From NCBI RefSeq assembly GCF_963662255.1, contig NC_085049.1, positions 65,519,158 to 65,583,157 on the forward strand: a stretch of DNA of 64,000 nucleotides, in the 5' to 3' direction. How positions within the stretch are numbered: the first letter of the stretch is position 1; each line of letters opens with the position of its first letter. This document shows, piece by piece, positions 47,151-64,000 of the stretch. The translations under genes were made by a program, and so were the position numbers. The notes beneath the pieces were generated by a model. The model saw only the letters and a list, made by a program, of their open reading frames with translations. It had not been told where the DNA came from and made no database searches. The stretch comes from Cinclus cinclus. Lineage: Eukaryota; Chordata; Aves; Passeriformes; Cinclidae.

Positions 47151-47396
47151 GGGCTGCCTGCCTGTGACAGTTATTTCCTTCACATGAACTGTTACTGGAC
47201 ATAAAGGAGGGAATAAAATCGGTGGGTTTCATATGACAGAAAATACTCTGAAATGCTTACTGAAATAAGTGAAAATTTTCGATAAAAACGCTGGTCTTGC
47301 CTGCGGGAGGCAGGAGCTTTCCCTCCTCATTTTGAAGGATATTATTATTCAAAGATGAGGTAAAAGATGGACGTTGTTCCTCAGTAACCTGGCTGA

Positions 47397-54716
<7,320 letters not shown>

Positions 54717-54795
54717 TGGGACAGAGCTCTGGGGGACAGCGCTGCTCTGAGGGATGAGCTTGGACTGAAATGTGGATCTGCTACAAAACAGGATA

Positions 54796-54801
54796 ATTAA
54801 A
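54796..54801 (+). terminator. Candidate TMEM209 polyadenylation signal (ATTAAA)
   Basis: ATTAAA 80 bases past the stop. A more distal ATTAAA at 55817-55822 could serve a longer 3' UTR. No good AATAAA was seen between them. Confidence 0.35.
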
Positions 54802-56165
54802 ACTCAGCTTTGTGGACAGAAGGAGGAAGTGCCTATGATTCCAGTGTGGATTTTTTCAAGGCATTACAAAGAATATTTTACTGTGGAAATGCTCCTGTGA
54901 ATGAACTCCAGGCAGGAGTTTTCTCTTTCCTGCTCCCACCTCCACCAGTCCTGTTTAAACTGAGCTTTGCTGATCTCAGATGAAACTAAACCAAGCCTCT
55001 TTTGAGGGTGCAGCTGGAACAGCCTCCCCAAGGCTGTGCACATCTGTGAGCACTTGGAAGGATAAAACAACTTGGACAGCTTCAGGATCCAAGAAATTCC
55101 AAGTCCGGAAGCTCTGACTCAGTTTTGCTTCATTTTATTCTGCATGATAAAAACTAATTAATTTTATCCCCGATTATTGGTGTAATCATGATTTCTGACC
55201 CCTCGAGCTGAAAAGAAGGGATAAAACCATGTTTGTCTTGCTGAGTTCAGCAAATAAGGATTTTACTTCCATTTTCAGTTTTTATTTCCATTGTTTTGTA
55301 CAAAACCAGCGTGGCCCCCTCTCTTAGGGAGCCTTGTGAGCTCTGAACTCCCCGGGTTCCTTCACTGCCACCAACTGTCACCTGCCTTAGCTTTTGAATT
55401 TAATTTTCCTTCAGCTTTTTTTCACTAATCACCACCGAATTTGGGAGCTTTATGCACCTTGGTGGGAAACCAGGCTCTACACACCCCCAGGTTTCTGGAA
55501 TGTACCTTTTTTGGTAAAAGCACTTAGATTTCCTTCAAAGAAAGGATCAATCAATATTTGTCAAATTTCTCTAAGGGGGAGAAGGAGAATGTGTTGTAAA
55601 TTGTGGTAAATTAATATTTTAGAAGTGTGTCTATAGAACCATAAACACATGGAATCATTGTACTGTATTTTTTACTGAGGGGAGGGAAAGGGGAATTTTT
55701 GGAACTTTGCTGTTTTTTGATGTGAACTGCCTGGTTTTGGTGACTCTGTGTCTCTTTCCTGGGGGAACTGGGTTTTTCCAAGGAACTGGTAACAAAATGG
55801 CTCATTTGGTTCTTGTATTAAATGAGTTTGTTGTCTCAAACACTTTTTGGGATTTTTCTTGGCAATCGGCATCACCACATCCATCCAGGTACCCAAGAGA
55901 AATGTTCAAGAACCAGATTTAACTGGGATTTACCCCCAAATTCCCCCCTTCCAGGACAGCAGAGCCCTGTGAGTTCTGTTAGTCTGTCGTGTTCTAAAAA
56001 CTTGTAAGTGCAGAAATCTCTCACCAAAAAGTGGGGATCTTCAGGAAGAGCCCATCCCATAGGGCACCCCTGGACTCTGCAGCCCCAGGACCCTGCATGT
56101 TTTTGGGGTCCCCAGAACCCCATATCCCTCTGTGCTCCTAGGATCCTGCACAGCCTCTTCCCACA
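54802..56165. other. TMEM209 3' flank; no gene seen
   Basis: About 1.35 kb of AT-richer, unique-looking sequence; part is likely distal 3' UTR of TMEM209. No coding exon recognised. Confidence 0.5.
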
Positions 56166-56169
56166 CAGC

Positions 56170-57285
56170 CCCCAGATGGATCCTTGTGCACCCCAACAGA
56201 TCACACACCCCTCATTCCCTGTGCTCCCCAGTACCTCACACACCCCAAGAGATCACATTGCCCCAGTCCCTGTGTACCCCAATGCATCACACACCCCAAT
56301 ACCTCACACATCCCAGTCTTTGTGTACCCCAATACCTGGTGCACCCTGCTCCCTGTGCACCCCAATACATCACAAACCCCACCCTCTGTACACCCCAACA
56401 TACATCACACATCCCAATGCACTCTGCACCCCACTCCCAGTACAGACCCCAGATTCCTGTGTACCCCAGTCCTGGTGCCCCGGTACACCCAGTTCATCGT
56501 GCGCCCCATTCCTGCTCCCATCCTGCACCACAGACCCTGCTCCTGTGTACCCCAACATTCCGCACCCCCTTTTCCCTGTGTACCCCGATACATCGCACAC
56601 CCCTGTTCCTGCAGGCCCTAACTCTGCACCCCACATCCCCCTGCACCCCGATAATGCGGCACACCCCAGATCTTGTTCATTCCTGCTCCTGTGCACGCCC
56701 CATACAACGAGCACCCAAATTCCCGGGCACCCCAACATCTGTACCCTCTCACCTGTGTGTGCCCACATAACGTGCATCCCGCTCTTTCTGCGCCCCAAAA
56801 CACCACACACCCTGCTCTCTCTGCACGCTGCTGCACGCCAAAATTCTGTGCACCCCGGTCTCTTTTCACCCCAAAACACCACGCACCCCACCCTCTTTAT
56901 ACCCCGCTGTTTTTGCACCCCAAAACACCGCACACCCCACTCTATAACCCGGTCTCTCTGCACCCCAAAATTCTGTACATCCCGCTCTCTCTGACCCTAA
57001 AACACCACGCACCCCGCTTTCTGTGCACCCCGGTCCTTCTGCATACCCAGTTACACCCCGCACCATGGTCACCACACATCCCAGTCTCTGCATCCTCTCA
57101 CCTGTGCGCCCCAAAACACCGCACACCCTGGGCGTTGTGCACCCCGGTCTCCCTGCACACCCCGTTCCACCCCGCACCGTGGTCCCCGCACACCCCAACC
57201 TCTGCATCCTCTCACCTGCGTACCCCGAAACACCGCAGTCCCCGCGCACCCCGATCCCCCCGCATCCCCATTCCCACACCGTTAC
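56170..57285. repeat. 1.1 kb degenerate C-rich tandem repeat (CACCCCAAxACxxCACAC type) upstream of the antiporter
   Basis: Dozens of variants of a 30-45 base phrase such as CTGTGTACCCCAATACATCA then CACACCCCA, with CTCTCTGCACCCCAAAACAC in the distal half. Stops are rare in several frames simply because of composition, so frames of up to 328 codons (56008-56994) appear on both strands, rich in Pro, His, Thr and Cys. It runs to within 150 bases of the antiporter start codon. Confidence 0.85.
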
Positions 57286-57435
57286 CAGGTGCATCCCACC
57301 CACGGCGGGGGCGGCCCGGCCCCTCCCGCCGGGATGGGGGCGGCTCCCGGGGGCGCGCATGTCCGGCCCCGCCCGTTAAATTCCGCCGGGCCGGGCCGGG
57401 CCGGGACCACCGGCCCTGGACCTGCTGCTCTAGCT
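57286..57435 (+). promoter_or_regulatory. GC-rich promoter/5' region of the antiporter gene
   Basis: CpG-rich 150 bp with GGCGGGGGCGGCC GC-box-like sequence and no TATA box. It follows the C-rich repeat directly. In-frame ATGs at 57289 and 57334 could lengthen the N-terminus. Confidence 0.5.
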
Positions 57436-60400
57436 ATGGCCACTGACGCCGAGCCCGGGCGCCGCCGCCGCTGCTGCTGCGCGCAGGACACGCCCGGTGA
57501 GCTGGGATGGGGGGCCGGTCTCCGGGGCCGGGTGGGCACCAGTGGGATTCCCCCCATCCCTGAACACCCCCGGGTCCCATCCTTCCCGACCCACACACCG
57601 GGAACCGAGCGGAATTTCCTCGCCTTGACAGGGCACTGGTGGGTTCCTCCCTCCTGAGCTTCCCCTGGGAGCCCTGTGTCCCCCTCTGTGGGGTTTGGGG
57701 ACCAAGGTGACACCCTAGCAGAGCAGCACTCGGCTGTCCTGCGGTACTGAGCCCGGGCAGGGAATAGGAATATGGCCCCAGTGTGACTCCGACAGCTCCC
57801 ACAGATGCTCCCAAGGTCCTGGATTCCTGCGGTGACAGTGACGGCCCCCACCGCGGCTCCCTCTGTGACCGGCACTGCGCTGCTATCAACAACGTGCAGG
57901 GGGACTTGGGCGACCTGGGCTGTCACCTACACCGTCCCCATGTCCCCCCAGGTAGGCTGGCTGTGGGATGGGCTGGATATGGTGCCCTGGGGGTCCCCAC
58001 ACCCACTGTGACCCTGTGTGTCATCCACAGCCACATCCACCCCATCCTGCTGCCAGCAGCACTTGGAGGAGGCATGTGAGAGCTGTGTGGTGAAAACCAC
58101 CCTGACGGCCGAGAATGCTGTGGAGGCCAACAAACTCTCCAACAACTACAAGGTGGGTGGGGATACCCATGGGTGCTCCTGGAGGGCTATAATGGGTTTT
58201 AATTTTCTTCACTCATCCCCAAAAAAAACAACCTGAAGTTTGGCTTCAAGAAATGGAAGGGCCACGTGACGGCGCGGCCCTGGGAGGACCGATCCGAGAT
58301 TGTCAAGGAGCTCTACTCTGACCTCAATGTCATACGAGGCTGTGGAGGTGGGTGGCCTTGGAGACAACCCTGGGTGGCGGCAGCATGGATTTGGGTGGCT
58401 ACAGGTGACAATAGTCCCAGCTGGTGCCTTCCTTCCCACAGGGTCCACACTGACATACGGGAATGTCCTTTACCTGCTGCTCTTTGGCTGGTGGCTCTCG
58501 CTCCTTTATGTCCTCGTGGCTGCCGTGATGTTTGTCACTGTCATGGGGGCTCCTTATGGTGAGTTCCAAATTTGGGACCCCCGTGTGAGGGATGGATGAG
58601 CTCAGAACTGCACCGATGGGTGTTGGGGTCTCTTGAGTCCCTTCTCCATGGAATTTCCCTCTAGCTGGAAGGGACACTGATGGTCGTGTCCCCACAGGGT
58701 GGCTCTGCTGGGACCTGGCTGGGTATTTTCTCTGGCCTTTTGGCAAAGTGATCCAGAAAGTTGAGGTAAGGGTGCCTTGGGAATCCCCTGGAGGGGTCTT
58801 GGGGTGCTCTATGCACACCCTGATGTTCCCTCCTTTCCTCAGGTCCCCAAATCCTATCAGACATCTGAAGCTGGGACAGGGGAGAGCTCAGCCCTGCTCG
58901 GGGGTCCCACACCGTGCCGCTGGCGCCCACGGTGCTGGCTGGGCACTGGATACTGGGTGAGCCCCATGCTGGACCCAGTGACAGCACCCTGGAGGCCCCA
59001 GTGTGGTGGGGAAGGTGCCCATGGGCATCTTCCCTCCCCTGGGGTCAGTGTTTTGGGGGTCAGTCCCTGAAGGTGACCTCCAATTAACAGCACCATGCCA
59101 GCACTGCAGTGTGGCTGTGCCTGGGCTACCCAGTGCTGGTGCTCGCCCACGGGCTCGTGTGCGTCACCGCGTGGCTCCTCATTGTCCTCATCCCTGTGGC
59201 CAAGCTGAGCGCCCGCACCACCTCCCGTGTCCTGCTGCTGCCCCCGGAGCGGGTGCTCATCCGGCGCCTGAGGATGGTGGGTGACTCTGGGCAGGGTGAG
59301 GGTCCCACACCCTGCTCCAGGGGGTGGTTTGGGCTGGAGGATGACTCTCTTGTCCCTCTGCAGACAGAGGTGCCTCTGGAGGGAGAGGTGATTCTCTGCT
59401 GCTACTGCGCTGCCAACCCCTACTACTACAAATACGCTGTGGACGGCATCAACGTCTTTGCCGTCAGTATCCTTTTGGGAGCTGGAGAGGGATGGATGGG
59501 GAGTGACCTCAAATCCATCCCCTCTCTATTTTGTCCTTAACTGGCCACCCCAGACCTGCTGCCACTGGTGCTGGTGACGCTGGTGCTGGGCTATGTGGAC
59601 AGCCCCAACCACCTGACCGGCTCCGCCGTCAAGTTCACCTTGGCCCTGCTCTCCATCATGCCCCTCTCCTACTACATCGGCATGGCCATTGCCAGGTGAG
59701 TGCTGCTGGGGGACACTTGGGGCAAAGTGGGGACACCCTGCTGACACCGCTTTCCTCCTCTCCAGCATCTCAGCCCAGAGCAACTTTGCGGTGGGGGCGG
59801 TGGTGAACGCGACGTTCGGCTCTATCACCGAGCTCACCTTCTACATCACCGCGCTCATCAAGGGCTCGCGGGAGGGTAACCGCTGCTACGCCGAGGTGGT
59901 CAAGTCAGCCTTGACAGGGACGCTGGTGGGCTGTGTCCTCTTTGTGCCGGTGAGATGGGTGGCACTGAGAGCTGGGAGGGTGCTGTGAGCAAAGCATTGA
60001 TGGGAGATTTTTATTTTGGCGGGGGTTTTCTCCATCCCCAAGGGTCTGTGCATGGTGATCGGGGGCATCCGGCACCAGGAGCAGCGGTTCAACAGCCGCT
60101 CTGCTGGCGTCAGCTCAGCCCTGCTCTTCCTCTCTGTGGGAGGTGAGTTGGGGGACAAGGGTGTCCCCAGGTTTGGGGGGGTCCCACCAGGGTGGGTGCG
60201 TGCTCCGTGTCCTGTCCTTGCAGGTGTCTTTGCCCCAACGCTCTTCTCCAAGGTGTATGGGAAGCTGGTGTGTGGCGAGTGCCACAATGTCACCCAGAAC
60301 CCGCTGGGCCACTACCTGTGCCACAACTGTCACTTTGACCTGGTGAGTGGGGCCCAGGCACCCCCAGGGGAAACCTGGGGTCAGGGATGCTCTGAGCCCC

Positions 60401-62421
60401 CCTGGCTCTCGTGCTGGGTGGTGGCAGCGGGGTTGTCCCCTGTATCCCTGTTGACAGGTGCTCTCTCTGCAGATGGACGACAACGGCACCCTCTACTACA
60501 GCCACGTCCAGTGAGTGTCTGTTGTGGTGGGGACACAGCTGTCCCCACACTGGGGTGACACCTTCTGCCTTGGTCATGTTCCCGCATGCCTCCCAGTGCC
60601 CTTCTCCATCCCGATGATCCAGTGCCTCATTTCCTCCATCCCCGGGGGAAGCCCCCTGGGGTCTCCGTGCCAGACCCTGGTGGCACTGACAGGGTCACCT
60701 GTCTCCCACAGACCTCTGGTGTACACAGTGTCCATCCTGCTCCCTGCTGCCTACCTCATCGGGCTCTTCTTCACCCTCAAAACCCACACACACATCTACG
60801 ACATCCATATCAGCGACTGTCACAGTGAGTGTCCCCAAATGTCCTGGCTGCAGGGCTGGCTCTTGTCACTGGCTCTGGAGTGTCCCACACATCTCTCTCT
60901 CCTCAGTGCCTGGCCACCACCACAGTGCCGTGGTCCACTGGTCCCGCTGGCGGGCCCTGGTCATCCTCCTGCTCTCCACCCTCTGCATGTCGGCCTGTGC
61001 TGACCTGGCCACAGAGCACATCAGCCCCATCCTCACCAACTCCACCATCTCACAGGTGAGCTGGCTCTGGGTGTCCCTAAGGACCAAGACGTGCCTTCCA
61101 GGTATGGGGACCTGCCCTGGCTGCAGTTGGAACCCCAAAAGCAGGGAGGGAAATGATGCTGAGATGCTCTGCACAGTTGGCCAGGCCTAAGCTGATGTCA
61201 CCTCTTCCCTGCAGTACTTTGTTGGCGTCACAGTGCTGGCAATGGTGCCTGAGCTGCCAGAGATTGTCAATGGCATCCAGTTTGCACTGCAGAACAATCT
61301 GAGCTTGAGGTGAGATGGCTCCAAGTTTTGGGGTGGTTCCAGTGCCCTGTCCCAGTCTCGTCACTGTGCCATGGTGCCCATGATGGGCTGCCCAGCCACT
61401 GGTGGGTCACATTCTGTGTCAGCTTGTCCTCGAGGAGACTTAAGTCACCCAAAAAATGGTGTCAGAACTGTGATGGGCTCTGTAATTTGGGATTTTCTCA
61501 CCCAGAGACCTGGTACTTGGCAGTCCCTAAGTTATCCTTCCTCCCCAGCATCGAGATTGGGAACTGCATCGCGGTGCAGGTCTGCATGCTCCAGATCCCC
61601 ATCCTGGTGCTCTTCACCATCTTCTATGTGAGTAGCCCCAGGACAGCCCTGGGGGACCTCCTGCAGCGGAGCTGGGGACATTGTGTCTGTGGGACATAGA
61701 AAGGACACAGCTGTCCCTCCTAGTGTCTTCCCTTTGCTCACTGCAGGGGAAGTGGGGTCAGATGTCTCCTGCTGCTGTACCCCCTTTGGGGATGTGTGGC
61801 AGAGGGGGTTTAAGGGGTGACACAGAAGTCCCCAGACAGAGTCAGGGTGGGGTTGTCCTGGTTTGCCATAAACACCAAATCCTCTTCCTTGCAGCCAACC
61901 AACTTCACGCTTGTCTTCAGCGATCTCCATGTCTATGCCAGCATGTTCAGTGTGGTGCTCATGAACTACATCTTCATGGATGGCAAATGTGACTATTTCC
62001 AAGGTGACCACCTCCCACAAGGCGACTGTGGGACTTGGAGTATCCCTGTGTTCCCTGAGACGTGGGATGGGGGGCTTCTGGGTCCAACCCTGTGGTCATC
62101 TGCTTGTTGGGGCTCTCCCTGAGCAATCCTGGGGTCTTGGTTGATCATCTTGGAGCTGTCCCTCTAAAACAGCTCCAAGGGGGATCACTGCCATTTCCCC
62201 CTTTAAAAGGTTTTCAACTCCCTTTTAATGGACACTTTAGAGAACCATCAACGTCCTTTATAGGTGGCTCATCCAGACCACACCAGGTCTCTTAAACCCT
62301 TCTTGCTCCAGGGAGTAACTCCCTCTACTCCTCTCTGTCCACCCCAGGCACGGTGCTGGTGATGGTTTACTTCATCCTCCTGGCCGTCTATTTCTTCGCC
62401 CCCTCGCCCAGCGGCTGCTGA
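57436..62421 (+). CDS. CAX/Vnx1-type cation/proton antiporter (vertebrate CAX)
   Basis: Multi-pass endomembrane exchanger of the Ca2+/cation antiporter superfamily. Exons: 57436-57496, 57805-57951, 58031-58152, 58239-58347, 58442-58558, 58698-58765, 58843-58956, 59091-59276, 59364-59466, 59554-59695, 59766-59949, 60043-60142, 60224-60342, 60473-60510, 60712-60824, 60907-61055, 61215-61309, 61549-61627, 61895-62003, 62348-62421; in phase, 742 residues. Cys-rich soluble N-terminus to about 150, a first membrane segment near 155-180, then about 12 more. First exchanger motif NATFGSITELTFY with Glu412; second motif AMVPELPEIVNGIQFAL with Glu637 and Glu640, followed by IAVQVCMLQIPILVLF. A CxxC-rich loop (LVCGECHN, YLCHNCHFDL) lies at about 499-524. 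The second motif is closer to yeast Vnx1 than to plant CAX, so Na+/K+ as well as Ca2+ is possible. The frame is open upstream of 57436 (ATGs at 57289 and 57334), so the start is uncertain. Confidence 0.88.
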
Positions 62422-62880
62422 GGTTTAGATTCTCCGTCCTCCAAGCCCCTTGTTTGGATCAGCACCTTATCAAGACCTTTTCCAGTGTCTCAGGGACTTG
62501 GCCGGACTGGCTCCGGTCTGGAAGCGCTGTTTCCTGCAGCTCCTGCTTCTGCTGGGCTCCCCCCCGTGGGGCTCCAGCGAGGGGAAGGGTGGTGGTAATG
62601 GGACTGCTCCCAAAATGAGGAGCCTCAAAGCCAGAGCATCTCAAAGAGGCAGCTCCAGCCCCCACTTGAGTGGCTGGAAGGAAAACTGTCCTTAGTGGAG
62701 GGTCTTGAAGGGGATTTTGGCATGTCTTAAGGACAGACCCCTCCCTGGGGATGTGCTGCACTGGGAGAAGGTGCCTGAGAAGTCCTTATCCTCCTCGGCC
62801 TTGGGAGGGGCCTGGGAATTGCACATGGGATGTCCGAAGGCACTAGAAATGCACCCAAAGGTATTTTCAGCTGTTTTGTC

Positions 62881-62886
62881 ATTAAA
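62881..62886 (+). terminator. Antiporter gene polyadenylation signal (ATTAAA)
   Basis: ATTAAA in TTTTGTCATTAAAGCAGTTT, followed within 30 bases by a TGAGTTTGTTTCT GT/T-rich element. It implies a 3' UTR of about 480 bases. Confidence 0.6.
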
Positions 62887-62899
62887 GCAGTTTTGTACA

Positions 62900-64000
62900 A
62901 ATCAGAAATGAGTTTGTTTCTCCTTAAATGAGCCTTGGTCACCAGCCTGGGTCCCTCAGTGGCCACCATTCCCTGTCCTCTGTTGCCTCACCCCAGGGAC
63001 AAAGCCAGTGGGGATGGCTGTGGGCTCCAGCTTTCTCCATGACCCTCCCAAAGCTCCAGCTAATTTCCAGCCTGGTCTTGTCTGATTGTCCTTGGTCCTC
63101 CTGGCTTTGAGGTCTGTACCAGACTCCTGAGAGAAGTGTCAGGGATGCTCCTGATGTTGTCCCCACCCTGTCACACCCTATGGACATCCCCCTCCATGCA
63201 GGGAAATGCTGGTGGATGTAGTGAGAGGACAAAGCTGGGGCTTGGATTGATTTATTATCTTTAAAAACAAAATCCAACCCCAAAGCAAAACACTGACAGA
63301 TCCATTAACACAGGCAAGGAGGCTCTGGTGCCTCTTCCCCCTCCCCTGCTCCCTTGGGATGTCCTTCAGCATAAAAAACAGGGAGTGCTGTTACGGGAAT
63401 GTTGGACTCTGAAAGGGTAGACAGCCCTGAGTGAGGCAGGAAACAGCCTGGGAAGGCAGCAGCTCGTTAGGGATTAATGAAGCTGCTTTATTAAGCCTTT
63501 TTGTTTTCCTAGTGAGGCATCAGCATGGACCATCCTGCTGTCTGTCCTTAGTCTGGGACACTTGGGAGCTTTGCTGGGTGAGTAGCTGGAGCTGCTGCTG
63601 GCAAGACAGGGAAGGATGGAAAAGAGATGGGAGGGGAGAGCAGAAGCTGTGGAGAACCTGCTCAATGCCATCATCTTACTGAGATTAAACAAACCATCTC
63701 CTGGGATGAGGGATGTTTAGGAATTCTGTTCTGAGCTGCCTTTCCCTATTTCCTTCCATACTGTCCTCATCCCAGACAGCACTGTGGATGCTCTTACCCC
63801 TCTCCATCAGCTGCTGCAGATGCTGGATGCAGATCCTTTCCCTCTCCCTTAAGTTAAATTGCAGTTTAATAATATCTACCTTTAATAATACCTTATAATT
63901 AAAGCTTTTATCCACAGGCACTAGACCAGCAGCAATTAAAGCCCCTCTCAGCAGGAGCTGTGAGCTCAGTGCTTAAACCAAGTCAGTTTTTTAGGAAGAG
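62900..64000. other. Right end of window; no gene seen
   Basis: About 1.1 kb with no spliced exon or family match in either strand. Human synteny would place KLHDC10 next on the minus strand, so some of this could be its 3' UTR (TTTATT at about 63250 would read AATAAA on the minus strand), but no coding evidence supports that. Confidence 0.4.

Noticed and set aside
46457..47232. Minus-strand frames of about 200-220 codons, Ser/Pro/Leu-rich
   Set aside because: They are the complement of the polypurine tract and the TMEM209 CpG island; no conserved domain and no initiation context. SSMEM1 was considered because it lies here in human, but nothing resembles it.
56008..56994. 328-codon open frame (and a 257-codon one after it), Pro/His/Thr/Cys-rich
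   Set aside because: It lies wholly in a degenerate CACCCCAA tandem repeat and is open in several frames on both strands, with no splice structure or family resemblance. Composition explains it.
62900..64000. KLHDC10 3' end expected from human synteny
   Set aside because: No Kelch-repeat exon or other coding match was seen; only a possible minus-strand AATAAA.

Overview
The window is a piece of vertebrate nuclear DNA, most likely from a bird. Genes are split into short exons with GT-AG introns. Truncated CR1-type LINE 3' ends are scattered on both strands, several ending in the ATTCCATGATTC-like tail typical of avian CR1. Introns are compact, and one retroviral solo LTR is visible. A songbird or related neoavian is possible, but only by impression. 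All gene identities come from reading translated exons against remembered protein families; no database search was run.

The order is: COPG2 (+, only the last six exons), MEST (-), CEP41 (+), three A-type carboxypeptidase genes (all -; CPA1, a CPA5-like gene, CPA2), TMEM209 (+), and a CAX/Vnx1-type cation/proton antiporter (+). The first seven match the human 7q32 block (TMEM209, CPA2, CPA4, CPA5, CPA1, CEP41, MEST, COPG2) read in the opposite direction. Differences from human are the absence of CPA4 and SSMEM1 and the presence of the antiporter, a family missing from placental mammals, just past TMEM209.

Region by region. 1-4.5 kb: COPG2 appendage domain and 3' end, overlapping tail to tail with MEST. 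5.2-11.7 kb: MEST in 12 exons, with intron 1 made almost wholly of minisatellites. 11.5-12 kb: CpG island shared head to head by MEST and CEP41, with an NRF-1 site and two CCAAT boxes. 11.9-21.7 kb: CEP41 in 11 exons, with a solo LTR inserted in a 29-bp tandem array in intron 3. 23.9-42.7 kb: three CPA genes, each of 11 coding exons with nearly identical exon lengths, clearly tandem duplicates. 42.7-47.4 kb: intergenic, then a CpG promoter with a duplicated NRF-1 site and a long purine-rich tract. 47.4-54.7 kb: TMEM209. 54.8-57.4 kb: intergenic with a 1.1 kb C-rich degenerate repeat. 57.4-62.4 kb: the antiporter in 20 exons. 62.9-64 kb: nothing recognised.

The genes are not one pathway. COPG2 is a COPI coat subunit, MEST an alpha/beta-hydrolase of the ER, CEP41 a ciliary/centrosomal protein, TMEM209 a nuclear-envelope protein, and the antiporter a probable endomembrane ion exchanger. 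The three CPA genes are secreted digestive-type metallopeptidase zymogens that differ in propeptide cleavage site and substrate pocket.
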